64,000 nt of DNA, from NCBI GenBank assembly GCA_030673845.1, contig JAUTCQ010000009.1, forward strand, positions 62,001 through 126,000, written 5' to 3'. This DNA comes from Verrucomicrobiota bacterium JB022 (GTDB lineage: Bacteria; Verrucomicrobiota; Verrucomicrobiia; Opitutales; Oceanipulchritudinaceae). Position 1 is the stretch's first letter. Every line of letters starts with the position of its first letter. The position numbers and the translations under genes were made by a program. The notes under the pieces are model-generated. The model made no database searches, was not told the origin of the DNA, and saw only the letters and a program-made list of their open reading frames with translations. Below, in pieces: positions 41,444 to 52,978 of this stretch.

Positions 41444-44080
41444 ATGCCGCTCCTGCTTACTGGGGTTGTGTCGATCCGACGCAACACGACTTTGGCACTC
41501 ATTATCGCGCTCAGTTCGCTGCCTTTCACCGTGGGCCTCCATGGTGAAATCACGCCCACTGGCTCGACTTCTCCCGACTCGGGACAGAGTTTTTGGCAAA
41601 ACGGAGGCGATGGCAGCAGCTATCTTGCCCTCGGTTACCTCTATTCGGATGGTTCTCTCACGATTGACAGCGCGACCGAGAATTACGTTCTCAGCAACGG
41701 CCACGCCGACATCGGCGCGCAACGCAATGGCACGGCGACCGTGACCGGCGCACTGGCCCAGTGGAACGTCAACGGCGAGCTGAACCTGGGCCGCAACAAC
41801 GGCGTCAATGGCAGCCTCCAGATCCTCGACGGCGCGAAGGTCTACAGCAACGCGGGCTCGGTCGGTTATTATACCGGTGCCACCGGCGACGCACTCGTCA
41901 GCGGCGAAGGTTCCCTGTGGTCCAACTCGGGCGACTTTTTTGTGGGCCGCGCAGGCTCCGGCACACTGACAATCTCCGAGGGCGGCGCGGTCACCAATAC
42001 GAATGCCACCCTTGGCAGCTCCAGCTTCAGCCCACGGTCGCAAGGCACCCTTACGGTGACGGGGGCCGGCTCTTCCTGGACGAGCAACGGCACCGTCCGC
42101 GTGGGCGACTCTGGCGACGGGGTACTGAAAATCCTCGATGGCGCATCTGCCACCACGCAGGGCAACAACTCCACGATGATCGCTGCCGGGTACAACAGCA
42201 CGGGCGCAGTCACCGTCAGCGGAGCCGATTCGCTCTGGACGACGAACTCCCTGGTGGTTGCGTCCGGCATGAACAGCACCGGCACGCTGGATGTGCTCGC
42301 AGGCGGTCAGGTCAAGAGCACCTATGGCTCGGTCGGTGCGCAATCCGGAGCCAATGGCACCGTGACGATCGACGGCGCGGGCTCCGCCTGGGAAGTCACC
42401 GGCAGCTTGAGCGTTGGCCAGAGTGGCAATGGCTGGCTCAACGTGACCAACGGCGGCTCTCTCTCGACAAATGGAGACCTTTCGATTGGCTCTCAGTACA
42501 GCTCGAGCACGGCTCTGCTCACGCTGGATGGCGGCACCGTCACCTCCGGAGGGTCTTTCTATGCCGACTCCAGCCGCGTAGTCGGCAATGGATCGGTAGA
42601 GGCCAAGGGGCTGTTCGGTCGTGGCTATGCGGCCACCGCCAATACGAGCAAGCTGGTCTTCGACGGCAGCAACGTCGCCTCCTTCAGCAAGGTGGTCGAA
42701 GATCAGGAGATCGCATTCCAGATCACGGGCGACGGGATCGGCTCTTATGGCGCCCTCGGCCTGGAAGTGATCAACGGTGCGGAAGTCGGCTTTGTCTACG
42801 TCTACACCAACTACTCCAACACTGACTCCATCACGGACAAGGTGGCGGGTGCGGGCTCGGTCCTGAACGCCAGCTCACTTTATGTGGGCTACCAGACAGG
42901 CTCCACCGTCACCAGCACGCTGGACATTCTGGACGGCGGTGTCGTCAACGCGAGCTCGGCCACCATCGGCTACAGCTCTTTCACCAATTCCACGGGCATC
43001 GTGAATGTGGATGGTGCCGGCTCCGCGCTGAACGCCGGCTACTCACTCGTCGTCGGCGAAACCGGGATGGGCATCCTGAACATCCGTAATGGCGGCGCCG
43101 TCTCGGTCGAGGGGTCGACGATCATCAACATGATGTCTGCCAACTCGTCCATCAATCTGGACAATGGCACCTTGTCGACGCAGCACCTGCGGGCCAACCT
43201 CAGCCAGCTGAACGGCAATGGCACCATCACCGCGACGGGCTTGCAGGGCAGCGGCTACGGCCAACTGAACTTCAACACCGCCGGCAGCAACCAGGCGACC
43301 TATACCAAGACCGCCGGGGCAGACGTCTTGAATGTGATCATCAAGGCCGACGGCACGGGCACCTTGATGAACAGCGCCACCATCTCCAACGGAGCTCAGG
43401 TGACGTTCCGGGACGTCAATATCGGCAATAACAACAACTCCGGCACTACGCTGAGCGTCTCGGGCCAAGGTTCGTCGCTCACCAGCACCAACAACTTCAT
43501 CCTCGGCGACAACATGATCGCCTCGATGGAAGTCACCGGCGGTGCCCAGGTGCAGACGCAATACACCTACATCGGCTACTTCACCCCCACCGGCGCCGCC
43601 AATGTGTTGCTGAGCGGCGAAGGTTCGGTCTGGACGAGCATGAACGACATGTCGATCGGCTCGTTCTACAACAACAACACCTTTACCGTGGCCGACGGTG
43701 CGCTGTTGCAGGCGGAGACGAACCTCTACATCTCCCGCTATCAGGGCAGCGACAACTTCCTGCGCCTCGACGAGGGCTTTGTCGCCCTCAAGGGCGATCA
43801 GCTCGACACCGTCGCGAGCCTGTTGTCTGCCGGCAAGATCGTCGTGTGGAATCCCGAGACCGAAGCCTGGGAAAGCGCCCTCGACAGCGATTACGTCAGC
43901 TACGCCTACTACGAAAGCGAGCTGGATGCCTTCGACTTGACGGGCTACAACGGCCTGGGTGGCTACACGATCATCGCCGGCCTCAGCATGGTGCCCGAGC
44001 CCGAGCAATATGCAGCGATGCTGGGCCTCGCCGGTCTGGCGTTTGCCGCCTACCGTCGCCGCAGCAACGCCTCCCGCTAA
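41444..44080 (+). CDS. PEP-CTERM-anchored beta-helical repeat protein (adhesin/autotransporter-like)
   Basis: An 878-residue exported protein. A signal segment (TTLALIIALSSLPFTVG) is followed by about 20 copies of a degenerate repeat of roughly 25-50 residues with the core GxGSxWxxxGxxxVGxxGxGxLxIxxGG (for example GAGSSWTSNGTVRVGDSGDG), typical of passenger-associated beta-helix repeats. The C-terminus has the PEP-CTERM layout: MVPEPEQYAAMLGLAGLAF followed by AYRRRSNASR, here with EPEQYA rather than the common EPSxxA. PEP-CTERM proteins are processed by exosortase and displayed on the surface with exopolysaccharide. No autotransporter barrel is present. Unlinked to flagellar genes; terminator follows. 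Confidence 0.85.
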   Translation: MPLLLTGVVSIRRNTTLALIIALSSLPFTVGLHGEITPTGSTSPDSGQSFWQNGGDGSSYLALGYLYSDGSLTIDSATENYVLSNGHADIGAQRNGTATVTGALAQWNVNGELNLGRNNGVNGSLQILDGAKVYSNAGSVGYYTGATGDALVSGEGSLWSNSGDFFVGRAGSGTLTISEGGAVTNTNATLGSSSFSPRSQGTLTVTGAGSSWTSNGTVRVGDSGDGVLKILDGASATTQGNNSTMIAAGYNSTGAVTVSGADSLWTTNSLVVASGMNSTGTLDVLAGGQVKSTYGSVGAQSGANGTVTIDGAGSAWEVTGSLSVGQSGNGWLNVTNGGSLSTNGDLSIGSQYSSSTALLTLDGGTVTSGGSFYADSSRVVGNGSVEAKGLFGRGYAATANTSKLVFDGSNVASFSKVVEDQEIAFQITGDGIGSYGALGLEVINGAEVGFVYVYTNYSNTDSITDKVAGAGSVLNASSLYVGYQTGSTVTSTLDILDGGVVNASSATIGYSSFTNSTGIVNVDGAGSALNAGYSLVVGETGMGILNIRNGGAVSVEGSTIINMMSANSSINLDNGTLSTQHLRANLSQLNGNGTITATGLQGSGYGQLNFNTAGSNQATYTKTAGADVLNVIIKADGTGTLMNSATISNGAQVTFRDVNIGNNNNSGTTLSVSGQGSSLTSTNNFILGDNMIASMEVTGGAQVQTQYTYIGYFTPTGAANVLLSGEGSVWTSMNDMSIGSFYNNNTFTVADGALLQAETNLYISRYQGSDNFLRLDEGFVALKGDQLDTVASLLSAGKIVVWNPETEAWESALDSDYVSYAYYESELDAFDLTGYNGLGGYTIIAGLSMVPEPEQYAAMLGLAGLAFAAYRRRSNASR

Positions 44081-44107
44081 GGCATCGACGAAGGGTTTTT
44101 AATCGAG

Positions 44108-44140
44108 GGCTCTGCATCCAGTCGGGTGCAGGGCCTTTTT
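44108..44140 (+). terminator. Terminator after the PEP-CTERM gene
   Basis: A stem of about ten pairs with G-T wobbles (GGCTCTGCATCC with GGGTGCAGGGCC, 44108-44135) followed by TTTTT. It sits between convergent genes, 3 bases before the sulfotransferase stop codon. Confidence 0.85.
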
Positions 44141-44143
44141 CGT

Positions 44144-44941
44144 TTAAAGCTCGTAGCCGAGGGCCTGGCAGGCCTGCACGTAGTCGGGCAACTGCCGGAG
44201 CTGCTGCATCTGTTTCGGGTCCAGCAGCTTGCGCTCGATCGGCTTGATCACGGTAAACTTCGACTCGTCGCCCGTATAATGCGGGTTGGTGTGCCAGCGC
44301 TGAAGCGCCGAGCTGTCGTAAGGGATGTCGAGCGCTGTGGCGATCTCGCGCAGCTTTTCGCTGGGGTGGCGGGTAAAATCTTCGTAGCGGGTAAAACCGA
44401 CGAGTTGGGCGGTTTCGGCGAAGCGGCGGTATGCCTTGAAGAACTCCAGGGCCGCAAGCTGGCCGCGCATCACATCGAGGCGGGCGAGGCTGAGGAACTG
44501 GTCCAGCGGATGCCGCACCGTCACATACGAGCGCACCGTGAAGAGCTCGGAAAGCAGTTGCGCAGTGGTGAGCTGGTAAGAGGGCTCCTGCAGGAAGGGC
44601 TTGGCGATAAAGTCGAGGTGCGTCCAGTCGCGGATCAACATGGTGCCGCCGCGCTTCTCGATGCGCAGGTAGAGCTCCATCATGAAGTCGGCAAAGCCCA
44701 TCGCGCCCCGCTCCTGCAGCAGGCGGACTTCCTGCTCGTTGAAGAGCTGGTACCACTGCTGGGCCTGGCGAAACGGGTTCTGGGGGGCGATGGCCTGCTG
44801 GTAGGCGGGCGACACCTGGCCGAGCCGCGGGTGGATCTCACTAAAGACGTAAACCCCGGGCATGGCACCGAGGCAGCGCGAGATCAACGTGCCCCCGGAA
44901 CGGGCCATATGGTGCAACACCCTGATAATTGGCTTCGCCAT
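44144..44941 (-). CDS. P-loop sulfotransferase-family protein
   Basis: A 265-residue protein. The PAPS 5'-phosphosulfate loop is HHMARSGGTLISRCL (residues 10-24), and the 3'-phosphate motif appears as YVTVRHPLDQFLSLARLD near residue 140; TRYEDFTRHPSEKLREIATAL is the usual C-terminal helix region. Such enzymes transfer sulfate from PAPS to glycans or other acceptors; related P-loop proteins may have other activities. It is divergent from the family 2 glycosyltransferase gene and is likely part of surface-glycan decoration, possibly of the flagellin sugar. No promoter match was found. Confidence 0.75.
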   Translation of the reverse strand: MAKPIIRVLHHMARSGGTLISRCLGAMPGVYVFSEIHPRLGQVSPAYQQAIAPQNPFRQAQQWYQLFNEQEVRLLQERGAMGFADFMMELYLRIEKRGGTMLIRDWTHLDFIAKPFLQEPSYQLTTAQLLSELFTVRSYVTVRHPLDQFLSLARLDVMRGQLAALEFFKAYRRFAETAQLVGFTRYEDFTRHPSEKLREIATALDIPYDSSALQRWHTNPHYTGDESKFTVIKPIERKLLDPKQMQQLRQLPDYVQACQALGYEL

Positions 44942-45008
44942 CGCTCAAGATAAAACTAGAGTTGGCACAATCAGCAATTGCAAAGCCTTCTTTCCTTTGG
45001 TTTAGCCC

Positions 45009-46145
45009 ATGCCCTCGCACCCCGAAATCTCCGTTCTCGTCATTTCCTACCGGTTTGCCCCCTATCTGCGGCAGTGCCTCGACAGCATCCTGGGCCAGAC
45101 GCTCCGCCCTTCGCAGGTGGTGGTGGTCGACGATCATTCGCCCGATGAGTCGTGGGAGATCATCCAGGAATACGCCGCCCGCTACCCGGGCGTCGTGGAG
45201 CCCCAGCGCCCGCCTCAAAATATCGGCCCGCGCGAGATCGGTGCCTTTGCCCGCCAGTTCCCCAACCGCGAGCTGTTTTGCTGGATCGACGGAGACGACT
45301 ACTGGCACCCGCAAAAGCTGGAGCGCGAGTGGGCGGCCATGGAGGCGACCGGCGCGCAGGTCGCCTACTCCAACACGGCGGTCGTGGACGAGCAGGGCAA
45401 GATCACCAGCTACTTCCACAACCCAATGCTGAAGAGCATGCCGGCGGGCGACATCTTCATGCCCGTATTGATGCGCAACCTGTTCTCGAATACCCCGAAC
45501 ATGTTCCGCAACCACCTCGGCTACCTGAAGGAGTTCAAGCGCGTCCACTTTATGCCCGACTTGAGCCTCGAAAGCGGCTGGGACTACGAGGAGAAGCTGA
45601 TGGTGGCCGCCCACCTCAAGATCGCCAGCACCGACCCGCGCGAGCCGATGGTGTTTTACCGCCGCCACTCGACGAGCTACAGCCAAAGCAGCGCAGGCGA
45701 TGCCAAGCACATCCGCTCCGAGCTGCGCATCCTGCAAAAGCACCGCGACCTGATCGAAAAGCGCAACCCCGGCGAGCGCGCACTGGGCGAGCTGTATGCC
45801 GACTTGTTGATCGCCGCCAACCGGCAACACCTCCCGGCCGAGCAGCAGGCGCAATTCGAACCGGGCAAGCTCTATGCGGCCCACAAGCAACGCATCCAGC
45901 AAAGCAAGGTGCCGGAAGTGCAACAGCTCTGGAAAAACGAATCGGGCTACTTCCGCGGTTTCAAGTTGCACGAGATCAAGGAGAAGCTGATCGCGGGGCA
46001 AGACGAGCTGGCCCTGCTGGCCTTCATCCAGCACCTGCCCGAAGATCCGCAGCTGTTGGAGGCGATCTTCAGCCTCACGCCGGAGATGTTTGGGCGCCTG
46101 CAGCGCGCCTACCGGCAGCAAATGCAAAAGGCGCGCCGGGGCTAG
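45009..46145 (+). CDS. Family 2 (GT-A) glycosyltransferase
   Basis: A 378-residue protein. The GT-A fold is clear: ISVLVISYRFAPYLRQCLDS, ILGQTLRPSQVVVVDDHSPD, the metal-binding DxD in CWIDGDDYWHPQK and the acceptor-loop ESGWDYEEKLMVAAH. The remaining 150 residues are helical and may contact the acceptor. GT2 enzymes add a sugar from a nucleotide donor. Position between the sulfotransferase and the aminotransferase suggests surface-glycan synthesis; there is no signal peptide or membrane segment, so it acts at the cytoplasmic face. Acceptor and sugar are unknown. Confidence 0.87.
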   Translation: MPSHPEISVLVISYRFAPYLRQCLDSILGQTLRPSQVVVVDDHSPDESWEIIQEYAARYPGVVEPQRPPQNIGPREIGAFARQFPNRELFCWIDGDDYWHPQKLEREWAAMEATGAQVAYSNTAVVDEQGKITSYFHNPMLKSMPAGDIFMPVLMRNLFSNTPNMFRNHLGYLKEFKRVHFMPDLSLESGWDYEEKLMVAAHLKIASTDPREPMVFYRRHSTSYSQSSAGDAKHIRSELRILQKHRDLIEKRNPGERALGELYADLLIAANRQHLPAEQQAQFEPGKLYAAHKQRIQQSKVPEVQQLWKNESGYFRGFKLHEIKEKLIAGQDELALLAFIQHLPEDPQLLEAIFSLTPEMFGRLQRAYRQQMQKARRG

Positions 46146-46160
46146 CTCCCCAGGCGCGCC
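46126..46160 (-). terminator. Long hairpin ending the DegT gene, overlapping the GT2 stop
   Basis: GGCGCGCC-GGGG (46130-46141) pairs with CCCC-A-GGCGCGCC (46148-46160) with one bulged base. On the minus strand it is followed by CTTTTG. The GT2 stop codon lies in the loop. Confidence 0.6.
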
Positions 46161-46187
46161 ATCGCGTAGCCATCGCGAAATTCAGCC

Positions 46188-47309
46188 TTACGCCACCGCG
46201 TCGCCCGTGCGGGCACCGAGGGCTTGCGCCAGTTCTTCGGTGATCGTCACCTGGATCGCGTCTTCGAGCGTATGGTAAAGCGGCAGGCAGATGATCCGGT
46301 GCGCCAGGCTCTCCGAGATCGGGCAGGCATGGGCGCAATATTGCGGATATTGCTCGGAAAGTGAGGGCGAGAAGTAGCGGCGGGGGTAGATGAAGCGGCG
46401 ACCGAGGCGCGACATGACTTCCTCCACTGCAGCTTCGCTCGGCAGCACGACCGGGAAGTAAGCGTGGTTGTAGCCTTCGGCCTCCATCAGGCGCTGGTAT
46501 TGCACGCCTTCCACGCCGGCCAGAAGCGCGCGGTAGCGTTCGCATAGCTCACGGCGGCGCTGCAGAATCTCGTCGGCAAAAGGCAGATTCGCAAGGCCCA
46601 TGGCGGCGTGCAGCTCACTGTTCTTGGCGTTGAAGCCGATCACGTCGGTCTGGTCGCCCTGGTGGATGCCAAAGTTGCGGTGTAGGTCGAGCTGGTGGGC
46701 CGTCTCTGCATCGCGCACCACGACGGCCCCACCCTCGGTCGAGTGAAAGAGCTTGGTCGCATGGAGGCTCAGCACGGCAGCATCGCCAAAATTGAGGACC
46801 GATTCGCCCTGCCATTGCACACCGAAGCAGTGGGCGGCGTCGAAGATGAGCTTGAGGCTGTGGCGACGGGCAATCTCGCTCAGTGCCTCAATGTCGCAGG
46901 GGTTGCCAAAGACGTGGGTCGCAAGGATGGCCTGCGTCTGCGGCGTGATGGCAGCTTCGACCGCAGCGGGGTCGAGGTTGTAGGTCTCGGGGTCGACTTC
47001 CGCATAGCGCGGGGTGCAGCCTTCCGCCACGATGGCCGAAGTCGTCGCGATGTGCGTAAAGGGCGTCGTGATCACCTCCCCTTTTACGCCGAGGGCGCGC
47101 AGGGCGAGTTGGAGGGCGAGCGTGCCGTTGGCCACCCAGCGCAGGTGCGGCACCTGGAGGTATTCGGCGAGGCCTTTCTCAAACTCTGCCGCCAGCGGAC
47201 CTTGGTTGGTCAGATACTGACGCTCCCAGATGCCCGGCAGATAGCGCTCGAAAGCTTCGCGGGGCGGGAGAAAGGGTTTGGTGACGTAGACAGGTTCGGA
47301 AGTGGACAT
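46188..47309 (-). CDS. DegT/DnrJ/EryC1/StrS-family sugar aminotransferase
   Basis: A 373-residue PLP enzyme. The Schiff-base lysine is Lys186 in SLHATKLFHSTEGGAVV, and Asp157 in IFDAAHCFG contacts the cofactor ring; ANGTLALQLAL is the phosphate-cup region and TTPFTHIATTSAIV follows. Family members install a 4-amino (or 3-amino) group on nucleotide sugars. FHSTEGG is typical of dTDP-4-amino-6-deoxyhexose enzymes of the WecE/VioA group. The product would be a natural substrate for the formyltransferase at 27-28 kb and for transfer by the GTs. A close sigma-28 promoter match lies just upstream, tying it to the flagellar regulon. Confidence 0.9.
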   Translation of the reverse strand: MSTSEPVYVTKPFLPPREAFERYLPGIWERQYLTNQGPLAAEFEKGLAEYLQVPHLRWVANGTLALQLALRALGVKGEVITTPFTHIATTSAIVAEGCTPRYAEVDPETYNLDPAAVEAAITPQTQAILATHVFGNPCDIEALSEIARRHSLKLIFDAAHCFGVQWQGESVLNFGDAAVLSLHATKLFHSTEGGAVVVRDAETAHQLDLHRNFGIHQGDQTDVIGFNAKNSELHAAMGLANLPFADEILQRRRELCERYRALLAGVEGVQYQRLMEAEGYNHAYFPVVLPSEAAVEEVMSRLGRRFIYPRRYFSPSLSEQYPQYCAHACPISESLAHRIICLPLYHTLEDAIQVTITEELAQALGARTGDAVA

Positions 47310-47346
47310 GGTAAGACCTTCTTTGTCTCCCGTTTCACACGGGTAT

Positions 47347-47373
47347 AAATCGACTCGCGCCGCCTCGGGTTTA
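47347..47373 (-). promoter_or_regulatory. Candidate sigma-28 promoter of the DegT aminotransferase
   Basis: Read on the minus strand: TAAA (47373-47370), 15 bases, GTCGATTT (47354-47347). Nine of 12 positions match the consensus, and the spacing is exact. Start near 47340 gives a leader of about 30 bases. Confidence 0.55.
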
Positions 47374-47404
47374 GCGAGCCGCGCAAGTTTTCCTGCTCGT
47401 TTCG

Positions 47405-47431
47405 CAAAAAAACCTTTAGGTTAACCGATAA
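47405..47431 (+). promoter_or_regulatory. Candidate sigma-28 promoter of the kinase/activator operon
   Basis: CAAA (47405-47408), 15 bases, ACCGATAA (47424-47431): 10 of 12 consensus positions. It is back to back with the candidate promoter of the DegT gene, 31 bases away. Leader about 100 bases. Confidence 0.55.
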
Positions 47432-47535
47432 AGCGGCGAAAGATTACGTCGATTCTAAGATAGTTGCGATCCGTTGATCCTGACGGAGACGTGTATGGAA
47501 TCCATCCTCCCTTTCTGACCGATCCTGGCCGACCC

Positions 47536-48711
47536 ATGCCCACCCTAGCGGAAAAGACTGTCTCCCCGGCCCCAACGGCGTCACCCACCGGAGAACAACG
47601 CCCCAGCGAGCCCAAACAGCCGTTGGCAACCGTTTTGATCGTAGACGATGCCCCTGCCAATCTCACCTTGCTGGAGGGCTATCTGTGTTTCTTCAACTAT
47701 GGCGTGCGCATTTGCGAGCGAGCAGAAGAAGCACTGCAGGCGGCCAAGGGCGTCGACATTATCTTGCTCGATGTGTTGATGCCCGGGCTCAGCGGCTTCG
47801 AGCTCTGCAAAGAGTTGAAGGCCGACCCGGCCACGCGTGAGATCCCGGTGATCTTCATGACGGCGCTGGGCCAGACGACCAACAAGGTCAAAGGCTTCGA
47901 ACTGGGCGCCGTCGACTACATCACCAAACCGTTAAACGCGGAAGAGGTGCTGGCCCGGGTGCGCACCCACCTGACCTTGCGCCAACTGCAGAAGGATCTG
48001 CAAAACGAAGTGGCAGCCAAGAACCGCGCGATTTCCGACCTCGACGCCTACGCCCACACGGTGGCGCACGACCTGAAGGGGCCGCTGAACAACATCGCCG
48101 GCTTCTCGCAGTTGCTCGCCGCCGACGCCGGTCGACTGCCCACCGAGAAGGTGGAAGAATTTTCCCGTCTGGTCCACAAGTCCACCCTCCGCCTGGGGAA
48201 CATCATCGACGAGTTGCTCCTGCTGGCCAGTGTACGGCAGGAAGATGCACCGTTGGAGCCGGTGGATATGCAGACGATCTTTGAGCAAACCTGCCAGCGC
48301 ATGAAGCAGGAAATCGACGCCGCACAGGTCGAGTTCGAGCTGCCTACAGCTTGGTCCGCCTGCCTCGGCTACGGCCCTTGGCTGGAGGAGGTTTGGGCCA
48401 ACTTCCTTGGCAACGCCCTGAAGTATGCCGGGCAGCCTCCGCGCGTGCGGATCGTGGCAGAAACGCGGCCCGAAGGCATTTATTACGCGGTCGAGGACAA
48501 TGGCAACGGCCTCAGCCCCGAGCAATGTGAGCGTCTTTTCCGCCCGTTTGAGCGACTGGACCGCACCCGCGCCCAGGGGCACGGCCTCGGGCTCTCCATC
48601 GTCAAACGCATCGTCGAGAAGCTGGGTGGCGAAGTGGGCGTCGAGTCCCCCGGGCGAGGCACCCGTTTCTACTTTTTGCTGAAGCCTGTCGAACGCCTAC
48701 CCCAGCCATGA
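47536..48711 (+). CDS. Response-regulator/histidine-kinase fusion (REC-HisKA-HATPase)
   Basis: A 391-residue cytoplasmic protein. An N-terminal receiver has the phosphoacceptor in IILLDVLMPGLSGF and the conserved lysine in DYITKPLNAEEV. A coiled coil leads into HisKA with the phosphorylated histidine in AHTVAHDLKGPLNN, then the ATPase: N-box WANFLGNALKYAG, G1 VEDNGNGL, and G2 GHGLGLSIVKRIVEKLGG. Receiver-first kinases usually respond to another phosphorelay rather than a ligand. The ATG at 47536 is preferred over 47464, which would lengthen the frame with unrelated residues. The gene overlaps the sigma-54 activator gene by ATGA, so they form a two-component pair. Confidence 0.9.
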   Translation: MPTLAEKTVSPAPTASPTGEQRPSEPKQPLATVLIVDDAPANLTLLEGYLCFFNYGVRICERAEEALQAAKGVDIILLDVLMPGLSGFELCKELKADPATREIPVIFMTALGQTTNKVKGFELGAVDYITKPLNAEEVLARVRTHLTLRQLQKDLQNEVAAKNRAISDLDAYAHTVAHDLKGPLNNIAGFSQLLAADAGRLPTEKVEEFSRLVHKSTLRLGNIIDELLLLASVRQEDAPLEPVDMQTIFEQTCQRMKQEIDAAQVEFELPTAWSACLGYGPWLEEVWANFLGNALKYAGQPPRVRIVAETRPEGIYYAVEDNGNGLSPEQCERLFRPFERLDRTRAQGHGLGLSIVKRIVEKLGGEVGVESPGRGTRFYFLLKPVERLPQP

Positions 48712-50096
48712 CTGCCGCGTCTTCCCCCACCCTTTTTTTTGCCGAAGACGACACGCAGGCCCGCTTGTTGATCGACTTCCAGCTGCGCAGCGGAAATATC
48801 GCCGCCCGCAGTTTTGAGACGGGTGACGAGCTCTTTGCGGCCATGACGCCGGAAGTCGAGGTGGTGTTGACCGATCTGCACATGCCGGGCATGAGCGGCC
48901 TCGAACTGCTCCGCCAGATCAAACAGCACTTCCCGCAGACGGAGGTGATCCTGCTGACTTCCGTCAACGAAGCGCGCGTCGCCGTCAGTGCCCTGAAGGA
49001 GGGTGCGATGGAGTACCTGACCAAGCCTTTCGACCCGGCCCAGCTGCTGCACACGGTACGGCAGGCCCAACAGCTCTTCCGGCTCAAGAAAGAGAACAAG
49101 GAGCTGAAGGAGAGCGTGGGCGGCTATACGGGCAGCCCCGACCTGGTGGCGGTGAGCACGGAAATGAAGGGCATCCTCGCCAAGGTGCCGAAGATCGCCC
49201 GCAGCGACCATACGGTGCTCCTGACCGGCGAGAGCGGCACCGGCAAGGGCGTGATGGCACGCTATATCCACAGCCAGAGCAATCGCGCTGCGGCCCCCAT
49301 CATTACCGTCAGCTGCCCCGCCATCCCGCGCGATTTGATCGAATCGGAGCTGTTCGGGCACGAAAAGGGCGCGTTCTCGGGGGCAGTGAGCAAGCGTATC
49401 GGCAAGGCCGAGCTGGCCAACGGCGGCACTTTGTTCCTCGATGAGCTGGGCGAATTGCCGCTCGACTTGCAGGCCAAGCTGCTGAATTTCCTTCAGGACC
49501 GCTTCTTTTACCGCGTGGGCGGCAGCCAGCCCGTCAATGTCGACCTGCGGATCATCGCCGCCACCAACCGCGACCTCCGGGAGCAGGTGCGAGCGGGCAA
49601 CTTCCGCGAAGACCTGTATTACCGCGTCAACGTGCTGCCGATCGAGGTTCCTGCCCTGCGCCAGCGCAAGGAAGACCTGCCCGGCTTGGCCGAGCGCTTC
49701 CTCAACCGTTGCTACGGGCGCAAGGAGCCCTTCGCCTCCTACTTTACGGCGGAGGCCGCCGATGCCGTCTTGCGCTACGACTGGCCCGGCAATGTGCGCG
49801 AGCTGGAAAACATGATGGAGCGACTGGCCACTTTTCACGACAGCGTGGCGCCGATTGCCCTGCAGGAGCTGCCGGCCGAGATTCGCCAGTCCGAAGGACC
49901 CGCACGACCCGCCGCGCCCAAGCAAAACATGTCGATCCCCTTTGTCGGTCGGACGCTGCGCGAGCTGGAGGTGCTGGCCATCGCCCACACGATCGAGATG
50001 TGCGACGGTAACAAGGCGCAGGCCGCGCGTATGCTCGGCATCAGCGAAAAGAGTATCTACAACAAGCTCAAGCGCGCTGGTATCGGCAACCAGTAA
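48708..50096 (+). CDS. Sigma-54-dependent response regulator (NtrC/FlrC/FlbD family)
   Basis: A 462-residue regulator: receiver with Asp in [14 protein letters not shown] and Lys in [14 protein letters not shown]+ domain with Walker A GESGTGKG (about residue 173), sigma-54 contact loop GAFSGA (about 220; the common form is GAFTGA), Walker [15 protein letters not shown] and R-finger region; Fis-type helix-turn-helix [20 protein letters not shown] at the C-terminus. Activators of this type drive middle flagellar genes in many bacteria. It overlaps its kinase gene by four bases. I found no clear GG-N10-GC sigma-54 promoter in the intergenic regions here, so its targets are unknown. Confidence 0.92.
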   Translation: MTAASSPTLFFAEDDTQARLLIDFQLRSGNIAARSFETGDELFAAMTPEVEVVLTDLHMPGMSGLELLRQIKQHFPQTEVILLTSVNEARVAVSALKEGAMEYLTKPFDPAQLLHTVRQAQQLFRLKKENKELKESVGGYTGSPDLVAVSTEMKGILAKVPKIARSDHTVLLTGESGTGKGVMARYIHSQSNRAAAPIITVSCPAIPRDLIESELFGHEKGAFSGAVSKRIGKAELANGGTLFLDELGELPLDLQAKLLNFLQDRFFYRVGGSQPVNVDLRIIAATNRDLREQVRAGNFREDLYYRVNVLPIEVPALRQRKEDLPGLAERFLNRCYGRKEPFASYFTAEAADAVLRYDWPGNVRELENMMERLATFHDSVAPIALQELPAEIRQSEGPARPAAPKQNMSIPFVGRTLRELEVLAIAHTIEMCDGNKAQAARMLGISEKSIYNKLKRAGIGNQ

Positions 50097-50153
50097 GCGC
50101 CCTGTTCTGTCGAATCGCCCTCCCTCCGCCGGCACTGCAAGCCGGAGAGGCGC
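50097..50153. repeat. Nested hairpin between convergent regulator genes
   Basis: CCGGC/GCCGG (50129-50133 with 50141-50145) inside GCGCC/GGCGC (50097-50101 with 50149-50153). No T-run on either strand, so termination is uncertain. Confidence 0.35.
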
Positions 50154-50168
50154 TGCTACCTAGCACCC

Positions 50169-52658
<2,490 letters not shown>

Positions 52659-52707
52659 TGCAGGTTTAGGGTCTAACCACTACCTCACCCGAAAAAGAGT
52701 GTCGGGC

Positions 52708-52959
52708 TCAGCGATCGTAGACGCAACGCAATTCGATGCGCTGCCCGTCGCTGCAGGTGATGACCACATGTTTGATGATCCCGTCTTCGGCGATGGTTTC
52801 GACCTTGGGCCGGGCTCCTTCGGCTTCGCAAACGACTTGCCGCTGCTGCCCTTTGAGCGTCGGCAGAGACTGGCCCGCCGCCGGCTTGGCGGGGCGAGCA
52901 CCTGCGGGTGGCTGGTTGCCCCACTCGATGCGCTGGCGGTTGGAGAGAAAATCTTCCAT
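52708..52959 (-). CDS. Small conserved-looking protein after motB
   Basis: An 83-residue protein starting 19 bases after motB. The N-terminal half is polar and Pro/Ala-rich (NQPPAGARPAKPAAGQ); the end (VETIAEDGIIKHVVITCSDG, then QRIELRCVYDR) forms a small beta-hairpin pattern with two cysteines. Gene-like composition and tight spacing in the operon suggest it is real. I do not recognise the family. Confidence 0.5.
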   Translation of the reverse strand: MEDFLSNRQRIEWGNQPPAGARPAKPAAGQSLPTLKGQQRQVVCEAEGARPKVETIAEDGIIKHVVITCSDGQRIELRCVYDR

Positions 52960-52978
52960 GGCGGATAAAAGGATGACG

